The notes: generated from the letters alone by a model not told the origin. Shown: positions 16,119 through 25,394, counted from the first letter of the stretch. The stretch: DNA of 64,000 nucleotides from Nocardia panacis (GCF_003598715.1 NZ_QZFU01000036.1:466054-530053), one strand, 5' to 3'. Made by a program: numbers and translations.

Positions 16119-17639
16119 ATGAATGAGGACGAACGTCGCCTCGCCGAACTCGGCTACCGGCAGGACCTGGCCCGAACCTGGTCCGCCTTCTCCAATTTCG
16201 CCATCAGCTTCACCATCGTCTCCATCCTGACCGGCGGCCTGGCCAGCTACGGCATCGGGTTGGCCAACGGCGGGCCGATCACCATGGCGTGGGGTTGGCC
16301 GCTGGTCTCGGTCATGGTGCTCTTCGTCGGCCTGGCCATGGCCGAATTGGCCTCGGCCTACCCGACCTCGGGCGGATTATATTGGTGGGCGGCCGAATTG
16401 GGCGGTCCGGTGTGGGGCTGGTTCACCGGATGGTTCAACCTGATCGGGCAGATCGCCGTCACCGCCTCCATCGACTACGGTGCGGCGATCTTCACCACCG
16501 CCGTACTCAACGTGATCGGCATCCCCGTCGGAACCGACCGCACCGCAATCTTTTTCGTCTTCATCGCGATCCTGCTCGGACACGCGATCCTCAATGCCCT
16601 CGGCCCGCGCCTGTCCGCCGTGATCAACAACGTCTCCGCCTGGTGGCATGTGGGCGGCGTGCTGATCTTCGTGCTGGTGCTCGGCTTCGGCGCGAACCAC
16701 CACCAGAGCGCCGCGTTCGTCTTCACCGAAACCGTGGAGAACAGCGCCATCGGATTCGGCGGCGTCGCCTTCAGTTTCCTGCTCGGACTGCTGCACGCGC
16801 AGTACACCTTCACCGGCTACGACGCCTCCGCCCACATGTCCGAGGAGACCCACGATGCCGCGCGCAGCGCGGCCAAGGGCATCATCAACACCATCGTGGT
16901 CTCCGCCGTCGCGGGCTATCTGCTGATCCTGGCGGTCACCTTCGCCATTCCGAACCTGGACGACGCGCTGAATCCGGAGAAGAACAGCGGCTATCCCGTC
17001 ATCTATATTCTCCAGAACTCGCTGAGTCCCTTCTGGTCCGGACTGCTGCTCGTCATCGCCGCCGCGGCCCAACTGTTCTGCGGCTACGCCTCGGTGACGG
17101 CGGCCTCGCGCATGCTGTTCGCCTTCGCGCGCGACGGCGCGGTCCCCGGTTCGGCGCACTGGGCGCGGCTGTCCGCACGCAAAGTGCCCGTCAACGCGGT
17201 GCTGTTCATCTCCTTCTGGGCGTTCGTGCTGCTCATCCCCTCCATGCTGGTGCCCGTCGAGAACGCGCCGACCGCCTATGCCGCGGCCACCTCGGTGGCC
17301 ACCATCGGCCTCTACCTCGCCTACGGCATCCCGATCCTGCTGCGCCAGCGCCAGGGCGCTCGATTCCACACCGGCCCTTGGCGATTGGGCCGCTGGCACC
17401 GGCCGGTCGGCATCGTCGCGCTGATCTGGATCGTGGTCATCAGCCTGCTGTTCATCCTGCCTACCGATGTCGGGGGCTACCCGTGGCATGCCGAATTCAC
17501 CTGGAATGCCGTAAATTACGCGCCGCTGACCCTCGTCGCGGTGGTCGGTGCGGTCGGCGTGTGGTGGTCGGTCTCGGCCCGACGCTGGTTCACCGGACCG
17601 CGCCGCACCGTCGAGACCGCACTCACGATCGACGATTGA
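16119..17639 (+). CDS. Amino acid/GABA permease-like APC transporter
   Basis: A 506-residue membrane transporter with about 12 helices. LGYRQDLARTWSAFSNFAIS is the amphipathic N-terminus of the eukaryote-like amino-acid transporter (GABA/choline permease) branch. AYPTSGGLYWWAAELGGPVW and GYDASAHMSEETHDAARSA are strong family signatures. It likely imports GABA, choline or another amino acid. A CGGGAG Shine-Dalgarno precedes the ATG. It is probably monocistronic and overlaps the convergent Clp-N-like gene by 17 bases. It is only distantly related to the permease at 11.6 kb. Confidence 0.83.
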   Translation: MNEDERRLAELGYRQDLARTWSAFSNFAISFTIVSILTGGLASYGIGLANGGPITMAWGWPLVSVMVLFVGLAMAELASAYPTSGGLYWWAAELGGPVWGWFTGWFNLIGQIAVTASIDYGAAIFTTAVLNVIGIPVGTDRTAIFFVFIAILLGHAILNALGPRLSAVINNVSAWWHVGGVLIFVLVLGFGANHHQSAAFVFTETVENSAIGFGGVAFSFLLGLLHAQYTFTGYDASAHMSEETHDAARSAAKGIINTIVVSAVAGYLLILAVTFAIPNLDDALNPEKNSGYPVIYILQNSLSPFWSGLLLVIAAAAQLFCGYASVTAASRMLFAFARDGAVPGSAHWARLSARKVPVNAVLFISFWAFVLLIPSMLVPVENAPTAYAAATSVATIGLYLAYGIPILLRQRQGARFHTGPWRLGRWHRPVGIVALIWIVVISLLFILPTDVGGYPWHAEFTWNAVNYAPLTLVAVVGAVGVWWSVSARRWFTGPRRTVETALTIDD

Positions 17640-17979
17640 TGGCCTCGGTGAACGCCGCCGCGTGCGGACCCGACCACTCGAACTCCACCCTCGGCGGTTC
17701 GGCGGGGCCGTGGTTGCCGATGGCGGGGCCGGGGATGATGGATTCCACCAGGCCGCGCACCTCGGGAAAGGTGAGCGCCCCGCCGCCGCGCAACTGCCAC
17801 TGCACCTCGAGCAGCGGCATCGGCTCGGCGGTGAGCAGCGCCGCCAGCAGATCCTCGGTGCCGATGTAGTTGTGTCCGTGTTCGGCGGCGATCCGCGCGG
17901 CCCGACGCAGCGCGATGATCACGCCGGGGGCCGCGCCGGTGATGGTGGTGAGGGTGTTGTCCCGGTCGATGCTGGTCAC
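17623..17979 (-). CDS. Clp N-terminal-domain-like small protein
   Basis: A 118-residue protein with one Clp_N-type motif: ALRRAARIAAEHGHNYIGTEDLLAALL (about 22-48) resembles the substrate/adaptor-binding repeat of ClpC and ClpB. No AAA+ domain follows. Actinobacteria often carry such stand-alone proteins, which might bind Clp substrates or adaptors. The GTG start is preceded by AAAGAGG. The C-terminal half (FPEVRGLVESIIPGPAIG) is not recognised. Overlaps the permease 3' end. Confidence 0.6.
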   Translation of the reverse strand: MTSIDRDNTLTTITGAAPGVIIALRRAARIAAEHGHNYIGTEDLLAALLTAEPMPLLEVQWQLRGGGALTFPEVRGLVESIIPGPAIGNHGPAEPPRVEFEWSGPHAAAFTEAINRRS

Positions 17980-18079
17980 GCTGGCCTCTTTCGATCGTGC
18001 AACTCGATGCCGACCACGCTACCGAAATCCCCTATCGGCCGCCGTGAACTCGGAAAACCTTCCGCTGCAATTGTTTTGG

Positions 18080-19612
18080 TTACGCCACCGTATCCATCGG
18101 CGCACCGAACCACCGGATCAGCGCGTCGGCGAGCCCCTCGGCATCGAAACCGTCTGTGGCCCAAGCGATCACACCGTCGGGACGAACCAGCAATGCCCGT
18201 ATCTCGCGCGGCTGCGCCGGTTTCGCGGCGATCACCCGCACCCGATCCGACCAAGCGGTCCCGACCGTGCTCGCCGCGCCGGAATCCGACAGGTCCAGCA
18301 AAACCCCTGCGCCCGTGTGGAAGTGGTCACCGACGCGGGTACCGTCGGACAATTCGAAATCCGGTGCGGACGCACCGAGCAGCCGGTGACCGACGCCGAG
18401 ATCGCAGCGGTGCGACACACCCGAGAGTTTCTTCGCGAGATACGTGACGCCGTCGGGAGTGTCGAGCAGATCGGTCATCACCTTCCGCAGCGCCCGGCTG
18501 CGCGGATCCAATCGCATGAGCGCGACCTGCGCCCTGGTCCACTCCAGCACCCACGCGCCGACCGGATGCCGTTCGGCGCTATAGGTATCGAGCAGATCCT
18601 CCGAGGCCCGACCGGTCACGACCGCCGCCAACTTCCAACCGAGGTTGATCGCGTCGCCGATACCCAGATTCAAACCCTGCCCGCCGAAGGGTGAATGGAT
18701 ATGGGCCGCGTCACCGGCCAGCAGCACGCGACCCATGCGGTAATCCGGGACCTGACGGGTGTTGTCGGTGAACCTGGTCGCCGAGCGTACTCCCGAAATC
18801 TCTACCGGCACACCGGAAACCGCGCGCAGACTGTCCTGCAGCTCGGCCGCGGTGATCGGTGCGTCGCGCTCGGTCGGCGGGCCGTCCAACTCCACCGTCA
18901 AGAACCGGCCCGCCATGGGGCCGTGCACGTAGATACCGTTCTCGGTGGAGTTCCAGCCGCGACCCAACCCCTCGGCATTTCCGATCTCCGCCAGCGCCTG
19001 ATGTCCGGTGATCTCCGCGTCGAGGCCGGGAAATTCGAAACCCGCCACCTTGCGCACGGTGCTGCGCCCGCCATCGCAGCCGACCAACCACGACGCGCGA
19101 ATCTCGGTGTCGCCCAGCCGGATCGACACACCCGAACCCTCGTCGGTGAAATCGGTGAGCTCCGCGCCGCGCCGGAGAGGGATCTCCAGTTCGTCGGCGC
19201 GCCGGGCCAGGATCGCCTCCATCTCCTGCTGCGGGACCAGCATCACCTCGCTCGCCGGACCGAGGTCGGCGAAGGCCGGGTCATCGGCACGCAGTTTGGC
19301 CGCACCGGCCATGATGCCCGCGAAGTGCCCGACGATCGGAACCCTCCGCCCCGGCTGTTCGACGGGGTTCGGGGCGAAGTCCGCGAGCCCCCGCAACGCG
19401 GCGGCCTGGACCCGCAGCAGTTCCGGCAACAGCCCGCGGCGGTAGAACGCCTGTGCCGTAGGCACAGTGATGCCACCGGCCTTGACGGTGGGATCGGGTT
19501 CGGTCAGGCGTTCCACCACGAGCACCGAGGCGCCGCCGAGTCGGAGTTCGCAGGCGAGCATCAGACCGACCGGACCCGCACCCGCCACCACCACGTCGAA
19601 AGTTTCGTTCAT
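18080..19612 (-). CDS. Class A flavin monooxygenase (rifampicin monooxygenase/PheA/TetX-like)
   Basis: A 510-residue FAD- and NAD(P)H-dependent hydroxylase. VVVAGAGPVGLMLACELRL is the dinucleotide fold at the N-terminus, LVGCDGGRSTVR is the DG motif, and LAGDAAHIHSPFGGQGLNLG is the GD motif. The C-terminal 100 residues form the thioredoxin-like lid (GVIAWATDGFDAEGLADAL). Relatives hydroxylate phenols, polyketides or drugs such as rifampicin; the substrate here is unknown. It is monocistronic and no polyketide cluster is adjacent, so a catabolic or detoxifying role is likely. Confidence 0.82.
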   Translation of the reverse strand: MNETFDVVVAGAGPVGLMLACELRLGGASVLVVERLTEPDPTVKAGGITVPTAQAFYRRGLLPELLRVQAAALRGLADFAPNPVEQPGRRVPIVGHFAGIMAGAAKLRADDPAFADLGPASEVMLVPQQEMEAILARRADELEIPLRRGAELTDFTDEGSGVSIRLGDTEIRASWLVGCDGGRSTVRKVAGFEFPGLDAEITGHQALAEIGNAEGLGRGWNSTENGIYVHGPMAGRFLTVELDGPPTERDAPITAAELQDSLRAVSGVPVEISGVRSATRFTDNTRQVPDYRMGRVLLAGDAAHIHSPFGGQGLNLGIGDAINLGWKLAAVVTGRASEDLLDTYSAERHPVGAWVLEWTRAQVALMRLDPRSRALRKVMTDLLDTPDGVTYLAKKLSGVSHRCDLGVGHRLLGASAPDFELSDGTRVGDHFHTGAGVLLDLSDSGAASTVGTAWSDRVRVIAAKPAQPREIRALLVRPDGVIAWATDGFDAEGLADALIRWFGAPMDTVA

Positions 19613-19740
19613 GTACCCACTGTCGGTGGCCTGCCTGGCACCGGACTTGCGTGACGCTTGCGTGCATCGGTCACCGGACGGAAACCGATTTATTTCCCAG
19701 CCTGGTGAAATGCCGACCGCACGGGGATTACCATGCAGAA

Positions 19741-21930
19741 ATGACGCGTCACGCGGGTCCGGACGCGGGGGCAGCCGAGGCGGTTGCCGGATTCACCGCC
19801 GCCTGGCGCGACGCCGTCGATCCGCCGAATCTCGACGATTTCCTCCCCATCGCCGCGGGTCCGCGCCGCGCCGCGCTGGTCGAACTCGTCAAAATCGATC
19901 TGGCGCAGCGGTGGAGCCGCGATATCCACCCCAAACGGCTCGCCGACTATGTTCGCGAACTGCCCGAACTGGCCGACCATCCGCTGCCGCCCGACCTCGT
20001 CTACGAGGAGTTCCGGCTGCGCCGCCAAGCGGGCGGTGATGTGCGGGCCGCCGACTACACCGCCGCCTACCCGGCGCAGGCCGAGCAATTCACCGAGATG
20101 CTGGCCGACGACGAACTCCCCCGCCCGCCGGAGGAACCGGTCCCGCTCGATGATCTGGGGCCGGGGCAGACCGTCGACGATTTCGACCTGATGACCGGAC
20201 TCGGCCGCGGCGCGTTCGCCCGCGTCTTCCTCGCCCGCCAACGCTCCATGCAACGCCTCGTCGCCGTCAAGATCTCCGCCGACAAAGGCACCGAACCCCA
20301 AACCCTCGCCCAACTCGACCACGACTACATCGTGCGCGTCTTCGATCAGCGGATCATGCCGAAACGGCGGCTGCGCCTGCTCTACATGCAGTACATCCCC
20401 GGCGGCACCCTGTTCAGCGTGCTCGACAAAGTCCGGCACACCGAACCCGCCGAGCGCTGCGGCGCCACCCTGCTTGATGCCATCGACTCAGTGCTCGGGG
20501 AAAAGGGCGAGATCCGCCCCGGCGAATCCCCCGTCCGCGGCGAGATCGCGACACTCACCTGGCCCGAAACCGTCGCCTGGCTCGGCCGCCGACTCGCCAT
20601 CGCCCTCGATCACGCCGGACACTGCGGCGTCCTACACCGCGACATCAAACCCGCCAACGTACTGCTCACCGCCGAGGGGATCCCGAAACTCGCCGATTTC
20701 AATATCAGTTTCAGCGGCAATGTCACCGGCGACAGCCCCGTCGCCTACTTCGGCGGCTCGCTGGCCTACATGTCACCCGAACAACTCGCCGTCATCCACC
20801 CCGAACTCCCCACCAAGGCAGCCGATCTCGACACCCGCAGCGACCTGTACGCACTCGCCGTCGTCCTCTGGGAACTGCTCACCGGCACGAAACCTTTCGG
20901 CGAGGACACCGTCGCGGGCAGCGACCGGGCCGCCCTGGACGCCATGCTGAAACGCCGTACCGGCGATCCGCGAACCCTGCTCGTGCACCACCTCCCGCCC
21001 GACTGTCCACCGGCCCTGCGGCGCGCGCTCATGCGCGCACTCGACCCCAACCCCGATCAACGCTGGTCCAGCGGCGCGGACTTCGCCCAGCAACTCGATA
21101 TCTGCCTCGACGAGCGCGCCCGCGATCTGGTCGACCCGCCCGCGCACAGTTGGCGACGCTGGGCGGCGCCCTACCTGCACGTGGCGGGCGCACTCGCCAT
21201 CGCTGTGCCGAATCTGCTGGCGATCCTCTACTCCAGCAATCACAGTCGGCGGCTCATCATCGACAAGCTCGACACCGCCGCGCAGCAGCATTTCACCACC
21301 GCCGTCAACGCCAGTTTCATCGCGACCTTCGTCTTCGGCTATGTGGTGATCAACGCACTCACCCTGCGCGCCTGGTTCACGCTGATGGGTCTGCGGCGCG
21401 GGCGCACCTACGATTCGACACGATTGGCGCACGTCCGCGCCGACACGCTGCGCTTCACCATGCGCTGCGAACTGATCTGCGCGGTGCTGTGGGGGGTTGG
21501 CGGGCTGGTCGTCCCGGTCGCGGTCGAATTGTCCGGCAATAGCGTTCCGGCCGACGCCCATGTGCACTTCTTCCTCAACCAGATCATCTGCGGCGGTATC
21601 GCGCTGGCCTATCCGTACTTCCTGATCAGTTACTTCTCGATCCGCGCGGTGTATCCGATATTCATCCCGCATGGCGGTCTGGATCGCACCGACGATCGCC
21701 AACTGTGTGAACTGGGCCGCAATAGCATCTGGTTCCTCGGACTCGCGGCCTCGATCCCCCTGCTCGGCATGGCGGCGGCGACCTTCATCCCGGCCGCCGA
21801 TCTCCCGCGCGTGGTGGTTCCGCTGCGGGTGCTCGGCGTCGGCAGCGCCCTCGGATTCCTGCTCTGCTACTGGCTCTATCGGCAACTGGAGGGCGATATC
21901 GCGGCTCTGCGCCGCATCGTGCACCGCTGA
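19741..21930 (+). CDS. Membrane Ser/Thr protein kinase with DFN in place of DFG
   Basis: A 729-residue protein. Residues 1-145 hold a helical leader (NLDDFLPIAAGPRRAALVEL) like that in planctomycete-type kinases. The kinase domain follows: GLGRGAFARVF (about 152), VAVKIS with the catalytic Lys (about 176), HRDIKPANVLL (about 299), LADFNISF (about 316) and SPEQL. The metal-binding Asp is kept, but the Gly of DFG is Asn. Residues about 480-715 contain four to six transmembrane helices with no extracellular sensor domain. ATG 19741 was chosen over 19651 because the leader homology begins there. A small membrane protein and copper genes follow on the same strand. Confidence 0.83.
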   Translation: MTRHAGPDAGAAEAVAGFTAAWRDAVDPPNLDDFLPIAAGPRRAALVELVKIDLAQRWSRDIHPKRLADYVRELPELADHPLPPDLVYEEFRLRRQAGGDVRAADYTAAYPAQAEQFTEMLADDELPRPPEEPVPLDDLGPGQTVDDFDLMTGLGRGAFARVFLARQRSMQRLVAVKISADKGTEPQTLAQLDHDYIVRVFDQRIMPKRRLRLLYMQYIPGGTLFSVLDKVRHTEPAERCGATLLDAIDSVLGEKGEIRPGESPVRGEIATLTWPETVAWLGRRLAIALDHAGHCGVLHRDIKPANVLLTAEGIPKLADFNISFSGNVTGDSPVAYFGGSLAYMSPEQLAVIHPELPTKAADLDTRSDLYALAVVLWELLTGTKPFGEDTVAGSDRAALDAMLKRRTGDPRTLLVHHLPPDCPPALRRALMRALDPNPDQRWSSGADFAQQLDICLDERARDLVDPPAHSWRRWAAPYLHVAGALAIAVPNLLAILYSSNHSRRLIIDKLDTAAQQHFTTAVNASFIATFVFGYVVINALTLRAWFTLMGLRRGRTYDSTRLAHVRADTLRFTMRCELICAVLWGVGGLVVPVAVELSGNSVPADAHVHFFLNQIICGGIALAYPYFLISYFSIRAVYPIFIPHGGLDRTDDRQLCELGRNSIWFLGLAASIPLLGMAAATFIPAADLPRVVVPLRVLGVGSALGFLLCYWLYRQLEGDIAALRRIVHR

Positions 21931-21982
21931 TCGCGGCAATCCCGGAGCGAATGCGGTCTACGACTCGAAGTAGTATGACGCC

Positions 21983-22501
21983 GTGCGGGAACCGAGGGAT
22001 GCGACGGCGCGGGCGCGCGGCGCGTTCGTCGGCTCCGCCTCCGGTGCGGTCGGTATCGCGGCGCACGCGCTCGGCGGCGGGGAGGTCGCACTCGGGCAGT
22101 CCGGGCTCGCACTGCTGATCGCCGCCTGCGCCCTCGTCGGTCATCTCGTCGGATCGCTGCGCAACCGGTACGGCCTCGTCGAGGTGATGGTGTTGCTGGC
22201 GGGCGGGCAGACGCTCGGGCACACCGCGCTCTCACTCGCGCCGGGACATCAGCACGGCGGCGCGACCGGCGCCATGCTCGCGGCGCATCTGGTGGCCATT
22301 CCCGTGGGCGCGGTGCTCATTCGCGGCGCCGAACTGGCCATCACGCGCGTTGTCTCCAGCGTGCGGCGCATTGTCGCGGCACTACTCCCCCTGCCCGCGA
22401 CAGAATCCACCGGCGTGCGCGCGTTCGGCTCGCTCCCGGCGCTGCGCCCGATACTGCTCGGTTCGGGCACCGGCACGCGCGGACCACCCCTGTTCGGATA
22501 G
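21983..22501 (+). CDS. Membrane protein of unknown function upstream of PCuAC
   Basis: A 172-residue protein with about four hydrophobic helices (SGAVGIAAHALGG, GLALLIAACALVGHLVGS, EVMVLLAGGQTLGHTALSL, GAMLAAHLVAIPVGAVLI). Histidines cluster at helix ends (GHTALSLAPGHQHGG), which could bind metal. The GTG start follows the kinase gene by 52 bases and the PCuAC lipoprotein follows at 88 bases. Co-location with copper and haem-peroxidase genes suggests metal handling, but I do not recognise the family. Confidence 0.65.
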   Translation: MREPRDATARARGAFVGSASGAVGIAAHALGGGEVALGQSGLALLIAACALVGHLVGSLRNRYGLVEVMVLLAGGQTLGHTALSLAPGHQHGGATGAMLAAHLVAIPVGAVLIRGAELAITRVVSSVRRIVAALLPLPATESTGVRAFGSLPALRPILLGSGTGTRGPPLFG

Positions 22502-22589
22502 CACCTTCTCCCACCGCCGTCAGCGGATCGATCGTTTGATCCGCCGCGCTCGGCGGTATCTCGCAGATCGTCATCCGAATGGAGTTCCC

Positions 22590-23102
22590 ATGCTTTCCAC
22601 CCGCTCGCGGCTGCTGTCCGGCGCCGTCGCGGTTCTCGCTGTCCCCGGCCTGCTGATCGGCTGTTCGAGCAACAAGGACGACGCGGCCGCCAAGGCCGCC
22701 GACTCGCTCACCATCAAGGATCAGTGGGTCAAAGCGGCCGACGCCGAGATGTCCGCCGCTTTCGCCGAATTGAGCAACACCGGCGACAAGCCGATCTCGA
22801 TCGTCGGCGCGACCAGCCCCGCCTCGCGCACCGTCGAACTGCACGAGGTGGTGCCAGGGGCCGACGGCGCGAAAACCATGCGGCCCAAGCCCGGTGGGTT
22901 CGTCGTCCCCGCGCACGGCAGCACCAAACTGGTCCCCGGCGGGGAGCACATCATGTTCATGGGGCTGACCGGACCGCTGCGCACCGGTTCGGAGACACCG
23001 ATCACGCTCACCCTCGACGACGGGTCAACCAAGACCTTCACCGCCAGGGTTCGCGACTTCCACGGGAACCAGGAGAACTACGCCCCCGAGCACGGTGGCT
23101 GA
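22590..23102 (+). CDS. PCuAC-type copper chaperone lipoprotein
   Basis: A 170-residue exported lipoprotein. The leader ends in PGLLIGCSSN, a lipobox with Cys at residue 26. The domain has the copper-binding pattern: His (ELHEVVP), Met (KTMRPK) and HIM (GEHIMFMG), spaced as in PCuAC proteins that carry Cu(I) outside the membrane, for example to cytochrome oxidase. GGAG is 5 bases before the ATG; the longer open frame upstream is non-coding. It overlaps the Dyp peroxidase gene by 8 bases, implying coupled translation. Confidence 0.85.
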   Translation: MLSTRSRLLSGAVAVLAVPGLLIGCSSNKDDAAAKAADSLTIKDQWVKAADAEMSAAFAELSNTGDKPISIVGATSPASRTVELHEVVPGADGAKTMRPKPGGFVVPAHGSTKLVPGGEHIMFMGLTGPLRTGSETPITLTLDDGSTKTFTARVRDFHGNQENYAPEHGG

Positions 23103-24291
23103 GCCGCGCGCGGTCAATCGGCGGCGACTGCTCGGCGGCGGTGCGGCGGTCGCCGGTGCGGCCGGAATCGGCTGGGGCGCGGCAAGTTCGAGTACACGCG
23201 CGGTCACGACCGCACGCGACCCGATGGCGACCGTACCCTTCCACGGCCCGCATCAAGCCGGAATCGCCACCGCGCCACCGGATCACGCCGCCTTCGTGGC
23301 GCTGGACCTGCGGCCGGGCGCCACGCGCGCGGACGTCATCGGCGTGCTGAAGATCTGGACCGATGACGCGGCTCGCCTGACACAGGGCGGTCCCGCACTG
23401 GGTGACACCGAACCCGAACTCGCGCGGCGACCTTCGCGACTGACCGTCACGGTCGGCCTCGGCCCCAAGGTATTCGGGGTCGCCGGCGTCCAGGCGCGGC
23501 GACCGTCGTGGCTCGCGCCGCTGCCGCCGTTCACCATCGATCGGCTCGAACCGGCCTGGTGCGACGGTGATCTCGTGCTCCAGGTGTGCGCCGACGAGCC
23601 GACCGCGGTGGCGCACGCGGTGCGGGTGCTGTGCAAGGGCGTGGCGTCCCTGGTGACGGTGCGCTGGGTGCAGCGCGGTTTCCGCAATGCCGAACCCGGC
23701 GCCTCGCCGCGCAATCTGATGGGTCAGGTGGACGGCACCGTCAATATCGCCCCCGGCACCGCCGATTTCGATCGGCTGGTCTGGGATGACGGCGCCGCGC
23801 AACCGTGGTTGCGCGGCGGCACCTCGCTGGTGCTGCGGCGGATCGCCATGACGCTGGACACCTGGGACGAGATCGACCGCGACGGAAGGGAATTGACCGT
23901 CGGGCGCACCCTCGACACGGGTGCGCCGCTGACCGGGACCAAGGAATCCGACGACCCGGATTTCGCCGCCGTCGACCGCTACGGCATTCCGGTGATCCCG
24001 CCCTCGTCGCATATCGCCCGCGCCCACCACACGAGCGAGGGTGAGCGCTTCCTGCGGCGTGGCTACAACTACGACGATGCCCCGATTCCGGGACACACCT
24101 CGAATTCCGGTCTGCTCTTCGCCGCCTTTCAGCGCGATGTGGCCGCCCAGTATCTGCCGGTGCAAAAGCGGCTGGCCGAATTCGACGCGTTGAATGTGTG
24201 GACCGTCCCCGTCGGCTCCGCGGTGTTCGTCATCCTGCCGGGGGTGCGGACACCGGGTGATTACCTCGGGCAGTCGCTGTTCGAGGGATGA
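23095..24291 (+). CDS. Tat-exported Dyp-type haem peroxidase
   Basis: A 398-residue enzyme. NRRRLLGGGAAVAGAAGIGWG is a twin-arginine signal, so it folds with haem before export. GQVDGT (about 210-215) is the GxxDG motif with the catalytic Asp. HIARAHHTSEGERFLRRGYN (about 304-324) contains the proximal His and distal Arg region, and the C-terminal YLPVQKRLAEFDALNVWT is typical of EfeB/DyP. It should reduce peroxide while oxidising dyes, phenols or extracting iron from haem. The GTG start overlaps the PCuAC stop by 8 bases. No EfeU or EfeO gene is present. Confidence 0.87.
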   Translation: MAEPRAVNRRRLLGGGAAVAGAAGIGWGAASSSTRAVTTARDPMATVPFHGPHQAGIATAPPDHAAFVALDLRPGATRADVIGVLKIWTDDAARLTQGGPALGDTEPELARRPSRLTVTVGLGPKVFGVAGVQARRPSWLAPLPPFTIDRLEPAWCDGDLVLQVCADEPTAVAHAVRVLCKGVASLVTVRWVQRGFRNAEPGASPRNLMGQVDGTVNIAPGTADFDRLVWDDGAAQPWLRGGTSLVLRRIAMTLDTWDEIDRDGRELTVGRTLDTGAPLTGTKESDDPDFAAVDRYGIPVIPPSSHIARAHHTSEGERFLRRGYNYDDAPIPGHTSNSGLLFAAFQRDVAAQYLPVQKRLAEFDALNVWTVPVGSAVFVILPGVRTPGDYLGQSLFEG

Positions 24292-24295
24292 GGGG

Positions 24296-24327
24296 GGTTC
24301 GTTGCCCGGTGCGCCGGGCAACGAACC
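24296..24327. terminator. Perfect bidirectional terminator between dyp and arsR
   Basis: Fourteen-base arms GGTTCGTTGCCCGG and CCGGGCAACGAACC around a TGCG loop fill the whole gap between two convergent stop codons. The predicted stem is perfect, and it can act on both transcripts. Confidence 0.85.
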
Positions 24328-24684
24328 TCACCGGAGCTCCGGATCGAGCACGCTCGACAGCGCCGAGAGCGCGTCGCGGCGGGCGGCATGGCGCACGCTC
24401 ATCCCGTCGCGGGCCGAACTGACCAGTCCCGCGCCCCGCAACTGCCCGAGGTGGTGGCTGACCGTCGACTCCGACAGGGCCAGCGTCGCGGCCAGATCCC
24501 TGGTGTTGATCGCGCGCTCGCGGCCCGCCAGCAGCAACGACATCAGCTTGACCCGGACCGGATCGGCCAGCGCCTTGAGCCGCAGCGCCACCTCGAGCGC
24601 GGACCGGTCGTCGACCGGGGCGGCGGCCACCGGGGCGCAACGGATCGGCGCGGACACATCGAGGACGGGCAGTGTCTTCGGCAT
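24328..24684 (-). CDS. ArsR/SmtB-family regulator without CxC motif
   Basis: A 118-residue winged-helix regulator. RLKALADPVRVKLMSLLLAG and ESTVSHHLGQLRGAGLVSS (recognition helix) identify ArsR. Its closest remembered relative is the M. tuberculosis arsenic-type ArsR, in which ACVCD lies at the start of the recognition unit. Here that place reads AINTRDLAATL, with no cysteines. The only cysteine is in the N-terminal IRCAP. It therefore may not sense As(III) and could respond to another ligand. It is monocistronic; the target genes are not evident. Confidence 0.82.
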   Translation of the reverse strand: MPKTLPVLDVSAPIRCAPVAAAPVDDRSALEVALRLKALADPVRVKLMSLLLAGRERAINTRDLAATLALSESTVSHHLGQLRGAGLVSSARDGMSVRHAARRDALSALSSVLDPELR

Positions 24685-24736
24685 GAGTCAATAGTGCCCG
24701 TCCGCGCCGAGTTGGGCAGTGTCCGTCCGTGCGGGA

Positions 24737-25315
24737 CTAGGCGACGCCGAGCTTCTTTGCGTCGCTTCGCATTCCGAACGCGCCGATGACCTCGACGATA
24801 CCGACGGCGAGCAGCCACACGCCGACGACGACGGTGAGGGTGCCCAGCGAGGTCAGCGGCCAGGCGATGACCACGATGCCGCCGATGATGATCACCACGC
24901 CGAAGAAGATCGTCCAGCCGCGCGCGGGCATCTCCGGCTCCGACAGTGCCGTCACGGCGGCGGCGACACCGTGGAACAGCCAGCCGATGCCGATCCAAAT
25001 GGCAAGCAGCAGAATGGATGTCAGCTCGTTGCGGAAGCAGAACACGCCGATCGCGATGGACAGCACGCCGCTGATGAACGAGAGCACCCTGACCCCGGTG
25101 CTGGTCGGCAGGCCGAATGCGCCGAGCAGTTGCAGGAATCCGGAGACCACCAGGTAGATTCCGAACAGGATGCCCGCCGCCAGCAGCGTCGGACCCGGCC
25201 AGACCAGAATGATGATCCCGAGGATTACCGAGAGGATGCCGGTAACCAGGACGGTCTGCCACGCACTGCGGGCAAGCATTTTCATTGGCCCTTCTAGCAC
25301 GCTGTTTGTCGTCAT
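24737..25315 (-). CDS. HdeD-family six-helix membrane protein
   Basis: A 192-residue DUF308/HdeD-like protein. Three helical hairpins (TGILSVILGIIILVWPG, GILFGIYLVVSGFLQLLGAF, and VVIIIGGIVVIAWPL with VVGVWLLAVGIVEVIGAF) show the internal repeat of the family. HdeD proteins are linked to acid or general stress in enterobacteria. The start ATG 25315 is chosen; MKML at 25285 is an alternative. It is divergent from a GT9 gene whose upstream region has a stress-sigma-like promoter. Confidence 0.75.
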   Translation of the reverse strand: MTTNSVLEGPMKMLARSAWQTVLVTGILSVILGIIILVWPGPTLLAAGILFGIYLVVSGFLQLLGAFGLPTSTGVRVLSFISGVLSIAIGVFCFRNELTSILLLAIWIGIGWLFHGVAAAVTALSEPEMPARGWTIFFGVVIIIGGIVVIAWPLTSLGTLTVVVGVWLLAVGIVEVIGAFGMRSDAKKLGVA

Positions 25316-25394
25316 AGCTGAAAATGCTAGGCGGTGAAACGTCGGTATCCAGGAATTTGCCAATACGGGTGGGGATCACGCGGGCCACAGTCAC

